From JAUVPY01 sp034412795 (GTDB lineage Bacteria; Chloroflexota; Anaerolineae; 4572-78; NAK82), in assembly GCA_034412795.1 (NCBI GenBank), contig DAOUMD010000180.1, positions 1-64,000 of the forward strand: a stretch of 64,000 nucleotides of DNA, written 5' to 3'. Each line of letters opens with the position of its first letter. Position 1 is the stretch's first letter. Shown here piece after piece: positions 50,755 through 58,597 of the stretch. The notes under the pieces were generated by a model that saw only the letters and a list, made by a program, of their open reading frames with translations, was not told where the DNA came from and ran no database searches. The translations under genes were made by a program, and so were the position numbers.

Positions 50755-50820
50755 TATAATACAGTCAGATACGCAATGCACACAATTCCTATTGACCTCC
50801 GACGCAAGGACAGATATAAT
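50755..50820 (+). promoter_or_regulatory. Promoters of the nfeD-flotillin operon
   Basis: TTGACC (50792-50797), 17-base spacer, perfect TATAAT (50815-50820). A second perfect TATAAT at 50755-50760 preceded by TGTGC looks like an extended -10. Start near 50827; the MITE at 50855 falls in the leader. Confidence 0.65.
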
Positions 50821-50854
50821 GAGGTTGTCTCATCAACGACGGCAATAGGTGAAG

Positions 50855-50955
50855 GCTCATGTTCAGAACAAGTGACAGTATGGTGAGATACGATGAATAG
50901 GCTTTCCCCAATTTGCTTCTGCTTTCGTACGTTCGCACTTGTTCTGAACATGAGC
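50855..50955. mobile_element. MITE-like element with 9-bp target duplication upstream of nfeD
   Basis: Perfect 20-bp inverted repeats: GCTCATGTTCAGAACAAGTG (50855-50874) and its inverse (50936-50955). TAGGTGAAG flanks both sides (50846-50854 and 50957-50965). 61-bp interior, no coding. The undamaged ends and duplication suggest a recent insertion. The hairpin would be transcribed ahead of the NfeD-like gene. Rest of the 360-bp gap: promoters only. Confidence 0.8.
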
Positions 50956-50972
50956 TTAGGTGAAGGGAGGGC

Positions 50973-51563
50973 ATGATGGGAACTCAATTCGGCAACCTGG
51001 CTGGTTTGGATTGCGCTTATTTTCTGGCCTTCGGCGTCGGTCTGCTATGGGCTATCTTCATCGTCGTGACCGGCGGGCTAGGCAGCGACGTGGACATGCC
51101 CGACGTGGACATGCCTGATTTCGACGTCGGCGACATAGACACCTTCGACGTCGGGTCTGTCGAAGTCTCCCCCATCAGCCCTATCACAATCTCGGCCTTC
51201 ATCACCGCCTTTGGCGCAGTTGGCATCATCTCCCGGCAACTGTTCGAAGTTTCGGGTCCGATGAGCTTGCTATGGTCTACTCTGGGCGGTCTGCTGCTAT
51301 CCGGCGCCATGTTTCTCTTCTATAGCCGGTTTCTGATCGGCTCTCAGGGGTCCAGCGAAGTACGGGTCAGCCAACTGGTGGGGCTCACCGCTGAGGTGAC
51401 CGCCCCCATACCCGAAGACGGCGTCGGCGAAATCGCGGTGATCGCTCAGGGATCACGCGTGACCTATCCCGCCCGATCCAGCCATGGCAACGCAATCCGG
51501 CGCGGCAGCGTGGTGGTCATCGATCAGATGCTGGGAACCCAGGCTTTGGTCAGTCCTGAGTAG
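50973..51563 (+). CDS. NfeD/YuaF-like membrane protein, flotillin partner
   Basis: 196 residues, GGGAGG before the ATG pair. N-terminal helix 12-34, then an acidic loop (DVDMPDVDMPDFDVGDIDTF) near 39-58, two more helices (about 66-90, 95-115), and a C-terminal OB-fold (VGLTAEVTAPIPEDGVGEIA...) near 130-190. NfeD proteins work with SPFH proteins in membrane microdomains. The next gene is a flotillin. The Asp-rich outward or inward loop is unusual and could bind divalent cations. Confidence 0.88.
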   Translation: MMGTQFGNLAGLDCAYFLAFGVGLLWAIFIVVTGGLGSDVDMPDVDMPDFDVGDIDTFDVGSVEVSPISPITISAFITAFGAVGIISRQLFEVSGPMSLLWSTLGGLLLSGAMFLFYSRFLIGSQGSSEVRVSQLVGLTAEVTAPIPEDGVGEIAVIAQGSRVTYPARSSHGNAIRRGSVVVIDQMLGTQALVSPE

Positions 51564-51581
51564 GTTGCATAACCGTTACCC

Positions 51582-51628
51582 AGACCTTAAGGGTGCGCGC
51601 TGCGGTTCGCCTGAAACCCTTAAGGTCT
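51582..51628 (+). other. Intercistronic hairpin between nfeD-like and flotillin genes
   Basis: AGACCTTAAGGGT (51582-51594) and ACCCTTAAGGTCT (51616-51628), exact complements with a 21-base loop. No T-run, so it is probably an RNA processing or stability element. Confidence 0.55.
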
Positions 51629-51671
51629 TCATCCAGCAGATTTATTCTCTCGCAAAGAAGGAGGTAACACA

Positions 51672-53135
51672 ATGGAGTTATTCTTGGCTGTTGTAGCAAT
51701 CGTAGGGGTTATCTTTGTAGTCGGGGTATTCCTGGGCTTCTACTCAAGCCGCTACAAAAAGGTGGGGCCTAACGAGGTACTGGTCATCTCCGGTCGGAAG
51801 CACGCGGCCCTCGACCCAGCCACGGGTGAGAAGACGATGCGCAACTACCGCATCGTAAAAGGCGGTGGCGCGTTTATCTGGCCGGTACTGGAGCGGGTGG
51901 ACGACCTGAGCCTGGAGATCATGACCATTGACGTGATAACGCCCAAAGTGTACACCATACAAGGTGTGCCCATCACGGTAGATGGCGTGGCTCAGGTCAA
52001 AATTCGCGGTGACGACGTCTCTATCGCCACTGCGTCCGAACAGGTCCTCTCCAAGTCGCAGGATGAGATTCGCAACGTGGCCTTGCAAACGCTGGAAGGT
52101 CACCTGCGCGCCATCCTGGGCACCTTGACGGTGGAGGAGGTGTATAAGGACCGGGACGCCTTCGCCGCCCAAGTGCAGGAAGTGGCCGCTGGCGACCTGG
52201 CCAACATGGGGCTGAGCATCGTCTCCTTCACTATCAAGGACATCCGCGACGACCAGGGTTACCTGGACGCGCTGGGCCGCAAGCGCACCGCCGAGGTGAA
52301 ACGCGACGCCCAGATCGGCGAGGCCGAGGCCGCCCGCGACGCGACTATCGCCTCGGCCAAAGCCCGCCAGGAAGGGGAAACCGCCAAATACCAGGCTGAG
52401 GCCCGTATCGCCGAGGCAGAGAAAGACTTCGAGGTTCAGAAGGCCGATTACGACGCCCAGACTAACCGCAAGAAGGCCGAAGCCGAACTGGCCTACACGC
52501 TTCAGCAAAACATCACCAATCAGCAGGTGAAGGCCGAGGAAGTCCAGGTTGAGGTCGTGGAAAGGCAGAAGCGCATCCAGGTGCAAGAGCAAGAAGTTCT
52601 GCGCAAGGAGCGAGAGCTGGAGGCGATGGTCAAGAAGCCAGCCGAGGCCGAGCAGTATCGCATCCAGACGCTGGCCAACGCCAAGAAGTTCCAGACGCTG
52701 ACCGAGGCCGAAGGCCAGGCGTCCGCCTCGCGCTCCATCGGCGAGGGCGATGCCGATGCCAACAAGGCCCGGGGTCTGGCAGAAGCCGAGATCATTCGCC
52801 AGCAAGGTTTGGCCGAGGCAGAAGCGATGGAGAAGAAGGCGCTCTCCTGGCAGATGTACAACCAGGCGGCCATCATCCAGCAGATCATCGAGGCCCTGCC
52901 CGAGGTGGCGGCTGCCATCGCTCAACCTCTGGCCCAGACCGATCGCATCGTGGTTATCAACTCGGGTGGTGATGGTGGGGCCGGCGCCAGCAAGGTGACC
53001 AAAGACGTAACCGACATCGTGGCCCAGGTGCCTGCGACCCTGGAAGCCCTGACGGGGATTGACTTGACGGAGACGCTCAGGAATCTGCCGGGGGTGGGGG
53101 AGGCAGCGTCGAGGGGTGACGAAGGTGAGAAGTAG
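51672..53135 (+). CDS. floT-like: Flotillin-like SPFH protein (YuaG/FloT type)
   Basis: 487 residues, GGAGGT upstream. N-terminal membrane helix 2-24, SPFH/PHB domain to about 200 (KKVGPNEVLVISGRK, VEEVYKDRDAFAAQVQEVA), then a long Ala/Glu-rich coiled coil with repeated EAEAARDAT, AEARIAEAEK and EAEIIRQQGLAEAEAMEKK, typical of flotillins. Scaffolds membrane microdomains. Its partner NfeD-like gene is 108 bases upstream. A 393-codon antisense frame exists only because of the biased codons. Confidence 0.95.
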   Translation: MELFLAVVAIVGVIFVVGVFLGFYSSRYKKVGPNEVLVISGRKHAALDPATGEKTMRNYRIVKGGGAFIWPVLERVDDLSLEIMTIDVITPKVYTIQGVPITVDGVAQVKIRGDDVSIATASEQVLSKSQDEIRNVALQTLEGHLRAILGTLTVEEVYKDRDAFAAQVQEVAAGDLANMGLSIVSFTIKDIRDDQGYLDALGRKRTAEVKRDAQIGEAEAARDATIASAKARQEGETAKYQAEARIAEAEKDFEVQKADYDAQTNRKKAEAELAYTLQQNITNQQVKAEEVQVEVVERQKRIQVQEQEVLRKERELEAMVKKPAEAEQYRIQTLANAKKFQTLTEAEGQASASRSIGEGDADANKARGLAEAEIIRQQGLAEAEAMEKKALSWQMYNQAAIIQQIIEALPEVAAAIAQPLAQTDRIVVINSGGDGGAGASKVTKDVTDIVAQVPATLEALTGIDLTETLRNLPGVGEAASRGDEGEK

Positions 53136-53139
53136 TACG

Positions 53140-53195
53140 TAGTGCGTAAAACGTAATGCGTAAAGACGTGATGCGTGAAACGTGAAATGCGGCGC
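53140..53195. repeat. CGTAATGCGTGATGCGT-type short repeat array
   Basis: Runs of GTAGTACGTAGTGCGTAAAA, CGTAATGCGTAAAG and CGTGATGCGTGAAACGTGAAA, seven-base-like units. The same vocabulary appears at 46646-46826 and 56690-56838, always between genes. One-sided here, without its inverted partner. Confidence 0.6.
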
Positions 53196-53221
53196 GTGTC
53201 AGTCAAGTTTCCTGAAGAAAA

Positions 53222-53251
53222 AAAGCGCCGTGACCGGGATCACGGCGCTTT
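53222..53251 (+). terminator. Intrinsic terminator after the flotillin gene
   Basis: AAAGCGCCGTGA (53222-53233), loop CCGGGA, TCACGGCGCTTT (53240-53251): a 12-bp perfect arm pair with A-run on the left and only three Ts on the right; could act in both directions. Confidence 0.65.
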
Positions 53252-53326
53252 GTCATGGATTCGGGTAGTTCGCACAATGTGATCAGCCTTTTCGACTTGG
53301 ATTTTTTGCAACTGTCTTGAATACTC

Positions 53327-53421
53327 GAGTTTAGACAAAATGGGTTTCTTGCCCATATGTAGTGGGTTGCAGAGTTGATTTCTGGCGCCAAAACCACAAC
53401 ATATAGAATCAGTCTAAACTC
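53327..53421. repeat. Inverted-repeat element, GAGTTTAGAC family
   Basis: GAGTTTAGAC (53327-53336) and GTCTAAACTC (53412-53421) enclose 75 bases with GGGTTTCTTGCCCATAT and a vestige of the ACCGGGTTT arm. Related to 13063-13199. The rest of the 53136-53583 gap holds a terminator, a repeat array and a 19-base solo end (53498-53516) of the 19632 element. Confidence 0.6.
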
Positions 53422-53583
53422 AATCAACCAAATCATAAAGAATTAGTTGAGGGGCGTTGCGTTAAACAATCTCACTCTGAGTTCCCTCAACTTGAAAGAG
53501 ACTTTTCGGAAAGTGGCATTCATACCCGAAAGCAAACGGAATACGCAGTACGCAATACGCAGCGCGACTGAAGGGAGGTTAAA

Positions 53584-54924
53584 ATGAGCAAGATCACCCA
53601 CGTCGTTAAACGCAGCGGGGCTATCGTCCCGTTTAACCCTGATCGGATCGCGAATGCCATCTATCGTGCCGCGGTGGCCGTCGGCGGGCGCGATCGCTCG
53701 CGAGCCAACTGGTTGGCAGAGCGTGTGGTCGAAATCCTGGAAGAGGTAACCCCCGATGGGCACACCCCGCACATTGAAGAGATTCAGGACATCGTCGAAA
53801 AAGTATTGATCGAAAACGGACACGCTCAAGTCGCCAAGGAGTACATCCTCTATCGGGATGAGCGCAACCGCCAGCGGCGGGCAGAAGGCAAACGCGCTTC
53901 GCGGCCTTCCGAGAATATTCCATGGGCCAAAATCTGGCACATCCTCGATTGGGCAGTTTCACATAGGGTACACACCGTCGGTGCCCTTAACGAGCGGATC
54001 ACCAACGGCGAATTTCCGCACCTCGTGCACGAATCAGAAGCAGCCTATGAAGATGACGTCGCTACCACTGCCAATTTAATTGCTGAGCGGCACGACGAGC
54101 TAGCGATGGTCATAGTCTGCGGGCCCTCCTCTTCAGGCAAGACCACGACAACGATCAAACTTGAACAGCGCCTGAAACACAGGGGGTTGAAATTCGTAAC
54201 ACTCAACGTAGACAACTACTTCTTTGATCTCGAGATGCACCCCAAAGATGAGTTCGGAGACTATGATTTTGAGACACCTCAGGCGCTTGACCTGCCACTA
54301 ATCAACGAGCATCTCAAGCGATTGAGCGAAGGCGAAGAAGTGGACATCCCGTTCTACGACTTCAAGACGGGTAGACGCCATCCAAACCGTACGCCGATGA
54401 AGCTGGCAGAGGGTGAGATTTTACTAATTGACAGCCTCCACGGGCTCTACCCGAAGATGAGCGAGGACATCCCCAACAAAAAGAAATTCAAGCTCTACAT
54501 CGAACCCTTGCTGCAGATGAAAGGCCTGGATGGACGCTACATCCGCTGGACTGATTTGCGCCTGATTCGCCGCATGTTGCGCGACGCGGTTCACCGAGCC
54601 TACAAACCACAAGACACCCTGGAGCACTGGCACTACGTCAGGTCCAGCGAGCTGCGCAACATCATACCTTACCTCAGCACGGCGGATTACATCATCAACA
54701 GCGCTATGCCGTATGAGCTTCTGCTCTACCGGGCGCGACTGCTCGACCTGTTCGAAAAATGGGAAACGCAGTACCAAGACGACCCGTTGCGTGAAGATGC
54801 CTATATGCGGGCGTCTCGAGTACGTAAGGTCCTCCAGCCCGTTGTCCCGGTCGAGGACGATTCGCCCATCCCGCCCGACTCGGTACTTCGCGAGTTCATC
54901 GGTGGGAGCAGCTACGAGTACTGA
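53584..54924 (+). CDS. ATP-cone / uridine kinase-like fusion
   Basis: 446 residues, GGGAGG upstream. Residues 3-95 form an ATP-cone (HVVKRSGAIVPFNPDRIANAI...EVTPDGHTPHIEEIQDIVE), the nucleotide-sensing module of ribonucleotide reductases and NrdR. The second half is a P-loop kinase with GPSSSGKTT (180-188) and LLIDSLHGLYP, like uridine kinase/phosphoribulokinase. Coupling a dNTP/ATP sensor to a nucleoside kinase suggests allosteric control of salvage. Neighbour: an SH3-domain protein. Confidence 0.88.
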   Translation: MSKITHVVKRSGAIVPFNPDRIANAIYRAAVAVGGRDRSRANWLAERVVEILEEVTPDGHTPHIEEIQDIVEKVLIENGHAQVAKEYILYRDERNRQRRAEGKRASRPSENIPWAKIWHILDWAVSHRVHTVGALNERITNGEFPHLVHESEAAYEDDVATTANLIAERHDELAMVIVCGPSSSGKTTTTIKLEQRLKHRGLKFVTLNVDNYFFDLEMHPKDEFGDYDFETPQALDLPLINEHLKRLSEGEEVDIPFYDFKTGRRHPNRTPMKLAEGEILLIDSLHGLYPKMSEDIPNKKKFKLYIEPLLQMKGLDGRYIRWTDLRLIRRMLRDAVHRAYKPQDTLEHWHYVRSSELRNIIPYLSTADYIINSAMPYELLLYRARLLDLFEKWETQYQDDPLREDAYMRASRVRKVLQPVVPVEDDSPIPPDSVLREFIGGSSYEY

Positions 54925-54937
54925 GCGAAGAAAGCAA

Positions 54938-55324
54938 ATGCAGACATTCCCCGCAGGTACGACGGGCCGCGTGATCAAAGCATACCAGCAACCGTATCCC
55001 GACCCTATCAAGGTCCAGGCTGGCGATAGAGTCTTTCCAGATCCCACCCGAGAAAGTGAGTGGGCCGGCTGGGTCTGGTGTACCGACGAAAACGGCAAGG
55101 CCGGATGGACGCCCCAAGCGTGGCTGAAGCAGGAAGGGGGTGGCTGGCGCATCACGCGCGACTATGATGCCATTGAACTGACAGTACACATTAGCGACAC
55201 GGTAACTGTAGAATTTGCCGAAAGCGGCTTTCTCTGGGTCAAAACTTCGGATGGTCGGTGGGGCTGGGTACCCAAGTCGCACGTCCAACTTAGTGATTCG
55301 ACGCGGCATGAGAATCTGTATTGA
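54938..55324 (+). CDS. Small SH3-domain protein
   Basis: 128 residues from the ATG at 54938; a longer frame overlaps the kinase gene and is rejected. Two SH3-like halves: GTTGRVIKAYQQPYPDPIKV...GWVWCTDENGKAGWTPQAWL and TVHISDTVTVEFAESGFLWV..DGRWGWVPKSHV. No signal peptide, so cytoplasmic. Thirteen bases after the kinase gene, hence a likely partner. Function unknown. Confidence 0.7.
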   Translation: MQTFPAGTTGRVIKAYQQPYPDPIKVQAGDRVFPDPTRESEWAGWVWCTDENGKAGWTPQAWLKQEGGGWRITRDYDAIELTVHISDTVTVEFAESGFLWVKTSDGRWGWVPKSHVQLSDSTRHENLY

Positions 55325-55374
55325 CTATGAGCCGGCCTGTAATCAGCCTGTAAGAATTTCGGATTAGCATAAGG

Positions 55375-55431
55375 CAATGCCGAGAAAATATTCGGGCATT
55401 GGGCAATGCCAAGATATTTTCTTGGCATTGC
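55375..55431 (+). terminator. Twin hairpins after the kinase/SH3 operon
   Basis: CAATGCC (55375-55381)/GGCATTG (55395-55401), followed by GCAATGCCAAGA (55403-55414)/TCTTGGCATTGC (55420-55431), a perfect 12-bp arm pair with a 5-base loop. No long T-run. The two hairpins share sequence (GCAATGCC), as though duplicated. Confidence 0.5.
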
Positions 55432-55456
55432 TTGGGCTTTTCCAAGCATCACTTGT

Positions 55457-55905
55457 CTAGCTGCGAGGTGTCAACGCATCGTTTACCAATTGAGTGTCAA
55501 CGCATCGTGGACCTATAGGACACGAAGAAGTGCCAATGCATCGTGGACCTTTATGGCATGAAGAGCGCCCCATGCATCGAAGTAGTTGTGTCTAGTTGAA
55601 GATCCGAATAAAGTTTCTCCTGGCAAGTCGGACTTTGGTCATCTGTACTCAACCCACCAGATATAGGTTAGAATTGCGTCATGCACCCACATCTAGGGGG
55701 TGAGCAATACTGAAGGAGCGTGAAATCGGCTGGATAAAGGCAACTCTGGCCAAAGTTGAGATAGCTGATAGCCACGGACTGTCCAGGAAACAGACAGAAA
55801 AGTTACGATGTTCTGGCAGCTATCACTGCCACTTAAGTAAACGATGCGTTGACACCTCCTAATACCATGAATCTACACGCAGATGCGTTGACACCTCGCA
55901 TCTAG
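55457..55905. mobile_element. Decayed insertion element with multiple terminal repeats
   Basis: The 24-base ends CTAGCTGCGAGGTGTCAACG(CATC) at 55457-55480 and their inverse at 55882-55905 differ at one base. A second, perfect 21-base inverted pair lies at 55466-55486/55837-55857. Direct repeats of GTGTCAACGCATCGTGGACC about 36 bases apart fill the left side. The 450-bp span holds only a short frame (KEREIGWIKATLAKVEIADS) that I do not recognise. It accounts for most of the 661-bp gap 55325-55985. Confidence 0.7.
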
Positions 55906-55985
55906 CTTTGTTTCAATGTGTCTGAGCGGGACGTTTGCACAATTTAATTCTTGGAAAAGCCTAAGAACGCAGTGAGGACTATGCT

Positions 55986-56675
55986 ATGAACGAACCAACC
56001 ATTTTAGTAGTAGACGACGAACCCAGCATCAGCGAGGTTGTCAGCATTTATCTGAGACGGGCAGGGTATCAGGTGGTGGTGGCTCACGACGGTCAAGGGG
56101 CTCTGGAAGCACTGGAGAGGGAACCACCTGACCTGATAGTATTGGACCTGATGCTGCCCAAAATGGATGGGTTGGAAATCACGCGACGCCTGCGGGCCGA
56201 GGGTGACACTCCAATCATCATGCTAACCGCACGACGAGAAGAGGCAGACCGCATTGCGGGACTGGAGATGGGGGCAGACGATTACGTGGTAAAACCATTT
56301 AGCCCCCAGGAGTTGGTCAGCCGGGTTAAAGCGGTGCTGCGCCGAGCTCGTGGCTCAGGTCCTGCTAGCGCGGAGCGTCCACTTGTCTTCGACAATCTGT
56401 GCATTGACCCCAAAACCCGCCTGGTCGACGTAAAAGGCGAGGAGAAAACATTAACAGCCAAGGAATTCGACCTGCTTTGGACACTGGCCCGTCACCCACG
56501 CCAGGTATTCAATCGTGACCAGTTGCTCGATTTGGTGTGGGGCCTGACAGAATATGTAGACCCCAGCACGGTAACAGTCCACGTGCGCCGTCTACGCGAG
56601 AAGATCGAACCCGACCCATCCAATCCCCGTCACATCCAAACAGTGTGGGGTGTCGGATACAAATTTGAGCCGTGA
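55986..56675 (+). CDS. OmpR-family response regulator
   Basis: 229 residues. Receiver domain 1-120: acidic pair VVDDEPS, phosphoryl Asp in LIVLDLMLPKMDG near 54, MLTARREEADR and the Lys of YVVKPFSP. C-terminal winged helix with EFDLLWTLARHPRQVFNRDQLLD and STVTVHVRRLREKIEPDP. Pairs with the histidine kinase encoded 177 bases downstream. Targets unknown. Confidence 0.95.
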   Translation: MNEPTILVVDDEPSISEVVSIYLRRAGYQVVVAHDGQGALEALEREPPDLIVLDLMLPKMDGLEITRRLRAEGDTPIIMLTARREEADRIAGLEMGADDYVVKPFSPQELVSRVKAVLRRARGSGPASAERPLVFDNLCIDPKTRLVDVKGEEKTLTAKEFDLLWTLARHPRQVFNRDQLLDLVWGLTEYVDPSTVTVHVRRLREKIEPDPSNPRHIQTVWGVGYKFEP

Positions 56676-56689
56676 GAGTGTCAAACGTA

Positions 56690-56838
56690 ATGCGTGATGC
56701 GTCAAACGTCAAACGGCAAACGTAATGCGTAATGCGTGATGCGTGAAACGTGAATATACCGATCACGCGTCACGGATCACGTTTGCCGTTTGACGCTTTA
56801 CGTTTGACGCTTTACGTTTGACGCTTTACGCATCACGC
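56690..56838. repeat. Palindromic array of CGTAATGCGTGATGCGT-like units
   Basis: The left half AACGTAATGCGTGATGCGTC... is mirrored on the right by GACGCTTTACGTTTGACGCT... A perfect 16-bp arm pair lies at 56708-56723 and 56779-56794. Sits between the response regulator and its kinase without a gene. Same vocabulary at 46646 and 53140. Confidence 0.65.
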
Positions 56839-56852
56839 CCTCGAGGTGATTT

Positions 56853-58109
56853 ATGGACAGTGTGATGACCCCTCGCCGGCCTGTGTCTCTGCCGCTGGTT
56901 TTTACTGGTGGTGTGGCGCTAACAGTGGGGCTGGCACTCGCAATCTTTTATGTGCTGATGCGCCCACCGATGGGCGAGATAGGTGCCATGGCCGCTTTTT
57001 TGACTATAACCGCCGTGGTGTCGGTGGCGGCCGGGTACGGTGCTTATCGCACAGGCTGGATCAGTCGCTCTCCACACATCAGTTGGACTCTGCTGGGTGG
57101 CTATGCTCTTTCCAGCGTTTTGACGTTCATTAACGTCTGGGTGACAGCCCGGTTGATGTTTGTCAGCCAGCACGACCTGTTGTTGGCCACGGTGCTGCTT
57201 CTGTTCGCCAGTGGTATCGCTATGTCGTTGGGTTACTTTTTCTCCACGGCGCTTACCGATGAAACATTGGTACTCAATCGGGCTGCCAAGGAGATCGCAC
57301 AAGGGAACCTGAAGGTGCGGGTGCCGGTGACCGGTCGAAACGAAATGGCTGAACTGGCCGACACCTTCAACGAAATGGCTGAACAGCTTGAGGCGGCGGC
57401 GCGCAAACAGCGCGAACTGGACACTTTGCGGCGCAACTTGGTCGCCTGGGTCGGCCACGATCTGCGCACGCCATTGACCTCGATCCGGGTGCTCCTGGAA
57501 GCCCTGGCCGATGGTGTCGTGGACGACCCAGTCACCGTACAGCGTTACTTGCACACGGCACAACGCCAGATTCGCTCGCTGTCTGTTTTGATTGACGACC
57601 TGTTTGAGATGGCCGAGTTAGACGCGGGAGGCTTGGAGCTTGAACAGGTCCCGAATTCGATTTCCGATCTGATCTCGGACACCCTCGAATCCTTCTCGGC
57701 CCTGGCGGTCCAACAGGGCGTTACTCTGGAAGGAAGCGTCGAACCCGGCGCAGACCTGGTTTGTATGGATGCAGGGAAAATCGGGCGGGTGTTAGCCAAT
57801 TTAGTCAGCAACGCCTTGCATCACACACCGGCTGGCGGGAGCGTGCGGATTTTGGCCTTCAGCACTGTGGAAGGCGTAAAGGTGGAGGTACATGACACCG
57901 GTGTGGGCATAAATCACGGAGACCTGCCTCGCATTTTCGATCAGTTTTATCGGGGTGAGAAATCGCGCAGTCGCGACACGGGTGGATCTGGGTTGGGTTT
58001 GGCGATTGCCAAGGGGATTGTGGAAGCACACGGAGGTCGCATCGGGGCCGAGAGTATACCAGGCGAGGGGACGTGCTTGTTCTTCACGCTACCTGAGCCG
58101 GTGAACTAA
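56853..58109 (+). CDS. Sensor histidine kinase (HAMP-HisKA-HATPase)
   Basis: 418 residues. Four N-terminal membrane helices (about 12-34, 42-64, 74-98, 105-130) with almost no outer loop, so it likely senses the membrane or another protein. HAMP near 135-185, H-box VAWVGHDLRTPLTSIR, N-box LVSNALHHTP, G1 DTGVGI, G2 GGSGLGLAIAKG. Cognate of the preceding OmpR-type regulator. Confidence 0.95.
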   Translation: MDSVMTPRRPVSLPLVFTGGVALTVGLALAIFYVLMRPPMGEIGAMAAFLTITAVVSVAAGYGAYRTGWISRSPHISWTLLGGYALSSVLTFINVWVTARLMFVSQHDLLLATVLLLFASGIAMSLGYFFSTALTDETLVLNRAAKEIAQGNLKVRVPVTGRNEMAELADTFNEMAEQLEAAARKQRELDTLRRNLVAWVGHDLRTPLTSIRVLLEALADGVVDDPVTVQRYLHTAQRQIRSLSVLIDDLFEMAELDAGGLELEQVPNSISDLISDTLESFSALAVQQGVTLEGSVEPGADLVCMDAGKIGRVLANLVSNALHHTPAGGSVRILAFSTVEGVKVEVHDTGVGINHGDLPRIFDQFYRGEKSRSRDTGGSGLGLAIAKGIVEAHGGRIGAESIPGEGTCLFFTLPEPVN

Positions 58110-58123
58110 CGACTTCGTACCCT

Positions 58124-58151
58124 TGACAAATGATACATATTGGTGTATCAT
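58124..58151 (+). promoter_or_regulatory. arsR promoter with overlapping ArsR operator
   Basis: TTGACA (58124-58129), 16-base spacer, TATCAT (58146-58151). The imperfect dyad ATGATACA-tatgg-TGTATCAT (58131-58151) lies between the hexamers and over the -10, the classic site for an ArsR/SmtB repressor released by metal. Confidence 0.75.
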
Positions 58152-58192
58152 ATAGACGTATTTACGATCATCTATATATTAAGAAGAAACGT

Positions 58193-58492
58193 ATGTCATC
58201 TGATCCGGTTGCATTTGGAAAAGCTATAGCGGATGAGACGCGCCAGAGGATCATGCGCTTGCTCTGCTGCCGCGAGTTATGCGTCAGCGACCTGGTGTCC
58301 GAGCTAGGCGACGTCAGCCAGCCGACGGTATCGCACCACCTACAAATCCTCAAGCAGGCCGGTCTGGTAAACACCCGGCGTGATGGCAAACAAATGTATT
58401 ATACCCTCAGGCAAGAAACGATTGCGAATTGCTGCCGCGTCATCGCCCGTAAATACGCGCCGGACATCAATTTGGTCGACTCGGGCACATAA
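58193..58492 (+). CDS. arsR: ArsR/SmtB-family metalloregulator
   Basis: 99 residues from the ATG at 58193. The upstream in-frame ATG at 58130 falls inside the promoter and is rejected. Winged helix with VSDLVSELGDVSQPTVSHHLQILKQAGLV. Cysteines at 25, 26, 30 and a C-terminal pair at 80-81 could bind As(III) in a three-thiol site, not the canonical CVC of E. coli ArsR. Controls itself and the arsM gene about 100 bases downstream. Confidence 0.92.
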   Translation: MSSDPVAFGKAIADETRQRIMRLLCCRELCVSDLVSELGDVSQPTVSHHLQILKQAGLVNTRRDGKQMYYTLRQETIANCCRVIARKYAPDINLVDSGT

Positions 58493-58506
58493 GGCCCAAA
58501 CGAAAT

Positions 58507-58546
58507 AGAAGAGGCTCAAACTGGAGCCGTGCGGCTCTTCTTTTTT
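58507..58546 (+). terminator. Attenuator-like hairpin between arsR and arsM
   Basis: AGAAGAG (58507-58513) pairs with CTCTTCT (58535-58541), followed by TTTTTT from 58541, with an inner GGCTC/GAGCC pair. Could lower arsM relative to arsR. Confidence 0.5.
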
Positions 58547-58597
58547 GAACCAACAAATAGATATATGTCAATTCATCAATTTGAAAGGAGACAGACT

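Noticed and set aside
51744..52925. 393-codon antisense frame over the flotillin gene
   Set aside because: It arises from the Ala/Glu-rich coiled coil and biased codons; its product has no domain and there is no ribosome site.
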